Of a stretch of 6,614 nucleotides of DNA, positions 1 through 4,925 are shown in pieces. Under the pieces are notes generated by a model. That model was given only the letters and a program-made list of their open reading frames with translations, did not search any database and was not told the origin of the DNA. How positions within the stretch are numbered: position 1 is the stretch's first letter; each line of letters begins with the position of its first letter. Made by a program: the position numbers and the translations under genes. Origin of the DNA: Candidatus Cloacimonadota bacterium (GTDB lineage: Bacteria > Cloacimonadota > Cloacimonadia > Cloacimonadales > TCS61); NCBI GenBank assembly GCA_030628755.1, contig DAOVQH010000143.1, positions 1 to 6,614 on the forward strand, given 5' to 3'.

Positions 1-1388
1 ATGAATTTTTAAAAGTTTCTTTCAGCAATCAAGGCGCTGTTGTTAACTCAATTCAGCTTAAAGAATATTTTCTCTCCGATAAAGAAACATCGGTTGAACT
101 TATCCCGAATAATGAGTCACTTTTAAACACTGAGCTTTTAATGAGTTCAGGGAATATCCTGAATTTAAAAAATATTATATTCCAGTTTATTGAGAACAAA
201 GAAGACAATCAAATAACATTTATCTCTCAAACTGAAGCCGGTATTATTGAGAAAACATATAAACTCACTGGTAAATACCAGGTTGATCTTGAAATGAGAA
301 TTACAAGTTATGAAGATTTTGTGGGTTATAATATTGGATTGGATAGCGGTATTGCAGATACAGAAGAATATTTGAAAATGAAATCAAGGGAATATAAAGT
401 TGTAGGACAGCTCGATAATGCTATTACTAAATACAGCTTAGCCAAACTAAAAGAAAACCGGGAGTTATCAGGAAACATCGATTGGGCAGCTATTAAATCC
501 AAGTACTTTACCATGGCTATCATCCCTGACGATTTAATCGATATGAATAAACTCTCTGCCTTTAAAAGCAATGAAAGTCCAGCTATGAAAATCGGTATAA
601 CTGTTTCCCGATCCGAAATAGTTCATAGATATCGACTCTATTTTGGACCTTTATTATATTCTGACCTTAAAGAATACGGAAACGGTATTGAAAATACCGT
701 CGAAATGGGACCAAAATTCCTGCAATGGATCAGTAAAATTTTTATGGCTTTTCTAAAATTTTTACATAGTTTCATTCCAAGCTGGGGTATTTGTGTGGTT
801 GTTTTTTCTGTAGTTTTAAAGATAATATTGTATCCTCTCACTCATAAAAGTTTTGAATCAAGTACGAAAATGCAGAAAATTCAACCTTTAATGAACGAAC
901 TCAAGACCAAATACAAATCTGACCCGCAAAGAATGAATGCCGAGCTGAAAAAACTTTATAAAGAACACGGTGTAAATCCCTTAGGCGGATGCCTCCCAAT
1001 GCTGTTACAGATGCCAATACTGTTTGCTCTTTATCCAATTCTGCGTTATTCAATTGATCTCAGACAAGCTCATTTCCTCTGGCTTCCAGACCTTTCGGAA
1101 CCCGATCCAATATGGTTGCTTCCCATTCTGATGGCTGTATTTATGTTTGTTCAGCAGAAACTGATGTCGCCTTCCAAACAATCTTTAGAAGAAATGGATG
1201 AAAAGCAAAGAGCTTCCATGCAAAGCCAGAAAATGATGATGTATTTTATGCCAATAATGATGTTTTTCATTTTTAAATCTTTATCCTCAGGACTGGTGTT
1301 GTACTGGACACTCTTTTCAGTTATCGGTTCAATCCAGCAATACATTATCAAGAAAAAATTCAAAAAGGAAGAACAATGCGCGAAATAA
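1..1388 (+). CDS. yidC: Membrane protein insertase YidC (Oxa1/YidC/Alb3 family), 5'-partial
   Basis: YidC inserts and folds inner-membrane proteins, alone or with SecYEG. The frame is open from base 3, upstream of the first internal ATG at 141. The residues before that ATG (NQGAVVNSIQLKEY) are typical of the start of the YidC periplasmic domain, so the gene begins outside the window; the first membrane helix and the start of that domain are missing. 461 codons are seen, against about 540-600 for Gram-negative YidC. The periplasmic domain shows DWAAIKSKYFTMAIIP (bases about 480-530) and YFGPLLYSDLKEYGNG. The insertase domain starts near base 710 and has YPLT, NPLGGCLPMLLQMPILFALY (near 975-1034) and several hydrophobic helices. 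The charged residue of the hydrophilic groove, Arg in E. coli, is Lys here (codon 819-821), as in many other phyla. The tail is basic (IIKKKFKKEEQ), as expected for ribosome contact. The last 13 bases overlap jag. Confidence 0.97.
   Translation, partial: EFLKVSFSNQGAVVNSIQLKEYFLSDKETSVELIPNNESLLNTELLMSSGNILNLKNIIFQFIENKEDNQITFISQTEAGIIEKTYKLTGKYQVDLEMRITSYEDFVGYNIGLDSGIADTEEYLKMKSREYKVVGQLDNAITKYSLAKLKENRELSGNIDWAAIKSKYFTMAIIPDDLIDMNKLSAFKSNESPAMKIGITVSRSEIVHRYRLYFGPLLYSDLKEYGNGIENTVEMGPKFLQWISKIFMAFLKFLHSFIPSWGICVVVFSVVLKIILYPLTHKSFESSTKMQKIQPLMNELKTKYKSDPQRMNAELKKLYKEHGVNPLGGCLPMLLQMPILFALYPILRYSIDLRQAHFLWLPDLSEPDPIWLLPILMAVFMFVQQKLMSPSKQSLEEMDEKQRASMQSQKMMMYFMPIMMFFIFKSLSSGLVLYWTLFSVIGSIQQYIIKKKFKKEEQCAK
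1365..1371 (+). promoter_or_regulatory. Ribosome binding site of jag inside the yidC end
   Basis: AAGGAAG lies 4 bases before the ATG at 1376, counting from its last G (6 from the AAGGA core). It sits inside the final yidC codons and supports the overlapping start of jag, and therefore translational coupling of the two genes. Confidence 0.7.
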
Positions 1389-2053
1389 TAAAAGAAGGAA
1401 AATCCACCTCTGCTATAATCTCAGAATTTATGAATGAATATAACCTAAAATTGGACGATTTTAAATTTGAGGTTATTGAAGAAGGTACAGGCAAATTTTT
1501 GAACTTATTCAGGTCCAGGCTAACAAAAATAAAATTTCTTATGCCTGATGTATCGGAAAAAATCAAGGAATTCACTGATGGCATCCTGACAAAGATGAAC
1601 GTGGAATACAGTTCTGTGAAAGTAAATTTTGAAGATAATATCTATAATGTCACAGTTGGTGGAGCAAAAGACCCCGGGTTTATTATCGGTAAGGAAGCTA
1701 AACTTTTGGACAGTTTGCAGCACTTGCTTAACCAGATGATCAATAAATCTGAGAAGAAACAACTTAAAGTCCATGTTGACGTGGGTGGATACCGTCAGAG
1801 AAGAAAAGAAGCTCTTATTGAGAAAGTAAGAAATATAGCGGAACAAGTTAAACGAAATGGCAAAAGCTTTACCATGGAGCCTCTTCATGCAGCTAATAGA
1901 AGAATTGTTCACCAATTCATCGAAAAAGACAAAGCTCTAAATACAATGACTATTGGTGAAGGTGATTTTAAACGTGTGGTCATCTTGCCTGCAAGTAAAA
2001 TTAAAGAAAGATCGAGGAAGGCAGAATCTCCAGAATCGAGATTGGAAAAGTAA
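1376..2053 (+). CDS. jag: Jag/KhpB-like RNA-binding protein (Jag-N, KH, R3H)
   Basis: This is a cytoplasmic RNA-binding protein of the Jag (SpoIIIJ-associated, KhpB/EloR) family; homologues bind RNA and affect cell elongation and division in Firmicutes. The 225 aa show the full order of domains. The Jag-N domain spans about residues 1-53, with EEGTGKFLNLF matching its G-x-L-G-x-F end. A KH domain covers about 75-135 with GFIIGKEAKLLDSLQHLLNQ. An R3H domain covers about 140-206, with the signature R175-x3-H179 in PLHAANRRIVHQF. The tail (KERSRKAESPESRLEK) is charged and probably disordered. The KH loop reads G105-K-E-A108 where the family has GxxG, so the second glycine is missing. The start is set by the 13-base overlap with yidC and a good ribosome site. 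The yidC-jag order is a classic linkage and supports the call. The stop overlaps the frame of the MBL remnant that follows. Confidence 0.93.
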   Translation: MREIIKEGKSTSAIISEFMNEYNLKLDDFKFEVIEEGTGKFLNLFRSRLTKIKFLMPDVSEKIKEFTDGILTKMNVEYSSVKVNFEDNIYNVTVGGAKDPGFIIGKEAKLLDSLQHLLNQMINKSEKKQLKVHVDVGGYRQRRKEALIEKVRNIAEQVKRNGKSFTMEPLHAANRRIVHQFIEKDKALNTMTIGEGDFKRVVILPASKIKERSRKAESPESRLEK

Positions 2054-2180
2054 CCTGCCATATTATCTCTGCAGGAATCTGGTGGGGAGATGGTGGTGCG
2101 ATAATGGGTGTGCTTCCCAAAACTCTCTGGAAGAAATTCCTGGATTATGATGAGAAAAACCGGGTAAAACTCGCTCTTAA
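2035..2180 (+). pseudogene. MBL-fold metallo-hydrolase, N-terminal remnant
   Basis: Frame 1 reads IEIGKVTCHIISAGIWWGDG, then GAIMGVLPKTLWKK, then DEKNRVKLAL. This closely resembles the N-terminus of MBL-fold hydrolases of the type IGKfxxHIISDGxxxxDGGAMFGVVPKxLW...DExNRIxLALN. The zinc-binding HxHxDH motif would come later and is absent. The open frame passes back through the end of jag, but it has no ATG, GTG or TTG before the internal ATG at 2104; only ATC (2026, 2035) or ATT (2041) could start it. After LAL the family would continue with NxLLI, but here the DNA switches to the tail of a TPR gene. The left boundary is therefore only approximate. In the ancestor an MBL gene probably followed jag directly, and its 3' part was lost. 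The family match is from memory of the motif pattern, not from a search. Confidence 0.6.
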
Positions 2181-2305
2181 ATGGGAAAAAAGAGAAAGCA
2201 TTAAAACATCTGAAAATAACTCTAAATATATGGAAAGATGCAGACCAGGAATACAAGCCAGCACAAAAAGTGAGAGAGGAATTGAAAGAGTGGACTCATA
2301 AGTAA
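2181..2305 (+). pseudogene. C-terminal remnant of a third TPR-family paralogue
   Basis: In frame 2, from GGG at 2183 to TAA at 2303-2305, the DNA encodes GKKEKALKHLKITLNIWKDA, then DQEYKPAQKVREELKEWTHK. The same stretch ends the complete downstream protein: GKKEKALEHLRITLETWKDA, then DPEYKPAQKAREKMKEWEES (residues 735-774, from base 4543). Both bases and residues match well, and the stop falls at nearly the same place. It is the last 40 codons of a lost paralogue. The frame differs from the MBL remnant before it, so the join makes no fusion protein: frame 1 reads on into unrelated residues until a stop near 2302. No ribosome site or start precedes it, so it is almost certainly not expressed. 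Confidence 0.85.
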
Positions 2306-2325
2306 CGCAAACATCCCTATTTGCG
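2306..2325 (+). other. Short stem-loop just before the ribosome site
   Basis: CGCAAA (2306-2311) and TTTGCG (2320-2325) are perfect reverse complements around an 8-base loop. The stem starts directly after the stop of the TPR remnant and ends next to the ribosome binding site of the complete TPR gene. It could be the old transcript end of the lost copy or a weak control of translation; six pairs could also be chance. Confidence 0.35.
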
Positions 2326-2332
2326 AAAGGAG
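2326..2332 (+). promoter_or_regulatory. Strong ribosome binding site of the first TPR gene
   Basis: AAAGGAG lies 8 bases before the ATG at 2341. It is the best Shine-Dalgarno match in the window and fixes the start of the 778-residue protein, whose N-terminus also aligns with the paralogue downstream. Confidence 0.8.
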
Positions 2333-2340
2333 TTTTTATT

Positions 2341-4677
2341 ATGTCGAACACTGATAAAAAGAAACGCGTTTCTATATTTAAACATCTCTGGCAAAGAAGA
2401 GTTCCACAGGTATTCGGTATTTATCTAGGTATTTGTTGGGGAATTATTGAGTTTGTAGGCAGTTTATTGGTAGATAGATTTATGTTGTCACCATATCTTA
2501 TCAATTTCAGTTTAGTCACCTTGCTTTCGTTAATTCCGACTGTGCTCATCATATCCTATTTTCACGGTAAACCGGGCAAAGATAAATGGACGAAAACTGA
2601 GAAAATCTTCATCCCAGCCAATCTAATAATTTCTATTGTGGTTTTGTTTGTAATGTTCTATGGTAAAGACCTTGGTGCAGTTACAAAAACTGTTACAATA
2701 GAGAATGAAGAAGGACTGAAGATAGAACGGGTAATTCCAAAGAGTGAATTCCGTAAGAAGATTGTTATCTTTTTCTTTGAGAATGAGTCAGCCGATTCTA
2801 CACTGAACTGGCTGCAGTATGCAATTTCCAGTATGATTAAATACGATTTATCTCAAGATATATTTCTTGAAATATATTCTGGATACGGCTTATATGAAAA
2901 GACTAAGGAAGCAGGATTTTCACAAGGAATTGGACTACCTCTAACACTAAAAAGGAAAATAGCAAATTATTATCACTTGAATTATTTTGTATCAGGATCT
3001 TATGTAAAACAAAATGGAGTATATTCAGTAAAAACCTTTCTTCATAAAACGAAAACTGGAAAATTGTTAATAGATCGCACATTTAAGGGAGCAGATATTT
3101 TTAAATTAGTAGATGAGATGTCTTTACAACTGAAGTATGATTTAGAAATACCCAAATCTCATATAGAAGAAACGAAAGACCTTCCTGTTTCAGAAATATT
3201 AACTAATTCAATACCTGCTCTTAAGATGTTCACTTATGGTCTTAATGCAGTTCTTTTTGATAATGATTATGAAAATGCCATAAACAACCTTGAGCAAGCG
3301 ATTAAAGACGATCCAACCTTTGCATTTGCTCACGTGAATCTATGGGAAATGTTTATCAACGCAAACCAGAGTTCAAAGGCTGAAAAATCAATTCAGAATG
3401 TAATGCAGTATATTTATAAAATTCCTGAAACATATCAGTTCATAATTAAATATTCAAATTATTTTTTGAACCAGGAACCAGATAAGGCATTTGCAGTTTT
3501 GAAGATGTGGGTTGAATTATATCCCGATGATATATCAGCTCATTCAAGGCTTGCAGAATTCTATTTGAAGAGAAATCAAATGGATGAAGCAATTTTAGAA
3601 TATAAATATATTTTAGAACTTGATCCTGAAGAGTTTTATTATCTTAAAAAAATTGGTTCTATTTATAAACGGAAAGGTGAATTTGAAGAGGCTTTAAAAT
3701 ACTACAAGCAATATGCGGAGCAATTTCCCGAAGATTATAGTTCATATACTACTATCGGTGATTTGTATGATACTATGGGTGAATATGATAAAGCAAAATC
3801 CTATTATGAAAAAGCACTTATTTTGGAACCGGGAAACATCTCTATTCTACGAAATTTGGCAAACTTTGAAATATATAAGGGAAATTTTGAGGAAGCACTT
3901 TCGCAATACGAGAGTGCCTTAAATCTGTGTAAAATTCCAAAGGATAGGGCTGAAATATTTGGAGCTTTACAATCCTTTTACAATCTTAAAGGTCAAATCA
4001 ATAAATCAATTGAATACTCAAATCTGAAATTTGTTGAAGAAGAAAAATTCGTACATCCAGTGCAAATATTACTTGATAAATTCTATGGCTTAGACAAATA
4101 CATTCAGATTGGTAAGAAAGATATTGCATTCCATATCATTGAAAACATAGAATCACAATTAGCTCCCCCATTTGACAAATTTATAGCCATTGGAAAATTG
4201 TATATTTTTATAGAATTAGAAGATGTAAATAATGCTGAAAAAGAAATTAAAGGGGTTGAACTTTGTATTAAAAATTTTGGGTTTGAAATGTTGCGCTCAT
4301 TAATTTTTTATGCAAAAGGAAAAATTCACGAAATAAGGGGTGAATATGAGCAAGCAATTCTTATGTATCAGAAAGGATTTGAACTTCAACCAACAGAGGT
4401 AAGCGTAAATATGGAAATTGGTCGGTGCTACCGGAAAATGAGAGAGTATAAAAAAGCAGAAAAATATATACAAAAAACTTTAAAGATTTTGCCATTTTAT
4501 CCCAAAGCCCATTATGAACTTGCTCTTCTTTATGCAGATGTGGGGAAAAAAGAAAAAGCATTAGAGCATTTAAGAATAACACTTGAAACCTGGAAAGATG
4601 CAGACCCTGAATACAAACCAGCACAAAAAGCAAGAGAGAAAATGAAAGAATGGGAAGAAAGTTCTGGAGTGCAATAA
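2341..4677 (+). CDS. Membrane-anchored TPR protein with TolB/FlgO-like domain (copy 1, complete)
   Basis: The function is unknown; the architecture suggests a membrane-bound scaffold or sensor that binds partner proteins through TPR repeats. The 778 aa read in order: a short basic N-terminus (KHLWQRR); three hydrophobic segments at about 23-45, 53-74 and 90-107; a conserved linker FHGKPGKDKWTKTEKI (74-89) between the second and third; RVIPKSEFRKK; and an alpha/beta domain at about 139-270 (IVIFFFENESADSTLNWLQY ... FVSGSYVKQNGVYSVKTFLH ... DEMSLQLKYDL). This domain resembles the TolB N-terminal/FlgO-like domains often placed before TPRs in such proteins. TPR-like repeats follow: atypical near 294-326, clear at about 396-428, 431-464, 467-500, 501-531, 653-684, 687-718 and 721-752, with a less regular helical stretch (570-650) between. 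There is no signal peptide or catalytic motif that I recognise. Three membrane segments would place the N-terminus and the TPR part on opposite sides; which side faces the cytoplasm is not clear. Its closest relatives in the window are the partial copy downstream and the remnant upstream. Confidence 0.88.
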   Translation: MSNTDKKKRVSIFKHLWQRRVPQVFGIYLGICWGIIEFVGSLLVDRFMLSPYLINFSLVTLLSLIPTVLIISYFHGKPGKDKWTKTEKIFIPANLIISIVVLFVMFYGKDLGAVTKTVTIENEEGLKIERVIPKSEFRKKIVIFFFENESADSTLNWLQYAISSMIKYDLSQDIFLEIYSGYGLYEKTKEAGFSQGIGLPLTLKRKIANYYHLNYFVSGSYVKQNGVYSVKTFLHKTKTGKLLIDRTFKGADIFKLVDEMSLQLKYDLEIPKSHIEETKDLPVSEILTNSIPALKMFTYGLNAVLFDNDYENAINNLEQAIKDDPTFAFAHVNLWEMFINANQSSKAEKSIQNVMQYIYKIPETYQFIIKYSNYFLNQEPDKAFAVLKMWVELYPDDISAHSRLAEFYLKRNQMDEAILEYKYILELDPEEFYYLKKIGSIYKRKGEFEEALKYYKQYAEQFPEDYSSYTTIGDLYDTMGEYDKAKSYYEKALILEPGNISILRNLANFEIYKGNFEEALSQYESALNLCKIPKDRAEIFGALQSFYNLKGQINKSIEYSNLKFVEEEKFVHPVQILLDKFYGLDKYIQIGKKDIAFHIIENIESQLAPPFDKFIAIGKLYIFIELEDVNNAEKEIKGVELCIKNFGFEMLRSLIFYAKGKIHEIRGEYEQAILMYQKGFELQPTEVSVNMEIGRCYRKMREYKKAEKYIQKTLKILPFYPKAHYELALLYADVGKKEKALEHLRITLETWKDADPEYKPAQKAREKMKEWEESSGVQ
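2691..2820 (+). repeat. Near-identical tract shared with copy 2 (5261-5390)
   Basis: This 130-base stretch of copy 1 differs from 5261-5390 at five positions, and 2734-2816 equals 5304-5386 with no mismatch over 83 bases. The DNA on both sides is clearly diverged. It encodes the linker and the first strand of the TolB/FlgO-like domain. Confidence 0.9.
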
Positions 4678-4691
4678 CCGTGTTATTGCAT
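4669..4691 (+). other. Stem-loop spanning the stop codon of copy 1
   Basis: TGCAATAAC (4670-4678) pairs perfectly with GTTATTGCA (4682-4690) around the 3-base loop CGT, with a further G-T pair outside. The TAA stop (4675-4677) lies in the left arm. The stem is followed by ATAAAAAATC, not by a T-tract, so it is not a standard intrinsic terminator on the + strand. It may still mark or protect the 3' end of the transcript. Confidence 0.5.
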
Positions 4692-4795
4692 AAAAAATCA
4701 TGGGTGGTAAGCTGTTTAAAATCTTGCAGATTTAATCTTTAGTTTTGTGAGAATATTTGGTTCGATCTCTAAAATTGAACAAGCCATTCAAGCAA

Positions 4796-4827
4796 GACTT
4801 GACTCACAGCGAAGCGTGAGTTGAGAA
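4796..4827 (+). repeat. Palindromic repeat element, copy A
   Basis: The arms are GACTTGACTCA (4796-4806) and TGAGTTGAGAA (4817-4827). As RNA it can fold from 4798 to 4825: ten pairs, two of them G-U, then an unpaired A and a small GC stem capped by GAA. The same two 11-base arms occur in reverse orientation at 4851-4886. Its size, intergenic site and imperfect palindrome recall REP/BIME-type elements. No protein frame is evident here. Confidence 0.75.
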
Positions 4828-4850
4828 TTGCTTATGGTGTATCTAGATTG

Positions 4851-4886
4851 TTCTCAACTCAAAGACTTCGTCTTTTGAGTCAAGTC
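4851..4886 (-). repeat. Palindromic repeat element, copy B (inverted)
   Basis: Read on the - strand this is GACTTGACTCA, a 14-base core, then TGAGTTGAGAA: exactly the arms of copy A. The core holds GAC-GAA-GTC with extra A/T pairs, where copy A has GC-GAA-GC, so the core sequence changed but still pairs around a GAA loop. On the + strand the hairpin runs from about 4856 to 4880 with one bulged T. Together with copy A, and 23 bases between them, it forms a larger inverted repeat. Confidence 0.75.
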
Positions 4887-4913
4887 CAATCTTTACAAAT
4901 CAGCTTTATATAA

Positions 4914-4918
4914 AAGGA
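4914..4918 (+). promoter_or_regulatory. Ribosome binding site of the second TPR gene
   Basis: AAGGA lies 7 bases before the ATG at 4926, in an AT-rich leader. It sits 27 bases past repeat copy B. With the alignment of the two N-termini it fixes the start. Confidence 0.7.
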
Positions 4919-4925
4919 AATAATT

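Noticed and set aside
141..1388. yidC starting at the ATG at 141
   Set aside because: The frame is open upstream to base 3 and encodes typical YidC periplasmic-domain sequence, and no ribosome site precedes 141. It is an internal methionine of a gene cut by the window edge.
1520..1915. The longest - strand open frame (131 codons), opposite jag
   Set aside because: It lies fully opposite a well-supported conserved gene, in AT-rich DNA where such frames are common, and has no domain-like pattern. The other - strand frames opposite yidC and the TPR genes were rejected for the same reason.
1953..2150. A 65-residue + strand frame overlapping the end of jag
   Set aside because: It lies in a different frame from both jag and the MBL-like sequence and shows no recognisable features; it is a shadow.
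2104..2301. A 65-residue protein from the ATG at 2104
   Set aside because: Its first part is internal MBL-family sequence and its second part is the TPR tail read in the wrong frame, so it is a product of the scar. It has no convincing ribosome site.
4669..4700. Intrinsic terminator after copy 1
   Set aside because: The stem is good but is followed by A-rich, not T-rich, sequence on the + strand, so it is reported only as a stem-loop.
4740..4747. TAGTTTTG as a Bacteroidetes-type -7 promoter element (TAnnTTTG)
   Set aside because: No matching -33 element lies at the required distance, the phylum is not certain, and such a short motif is expected by chance in AT-rich DNA.
4800..4828. TTGACT and GAGAAT with 17-base spacing as a sigma-70 promoter
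   Set aside because: Both boxes lie within the arms of palindromic repeat A, which explains the sequence, and the -10 match is poor.
4796..4886. CRISPR-like repeats
   Set aside because: There are only two copies, in opposite orientation and strongly palindromic, with no regular array of spacers.
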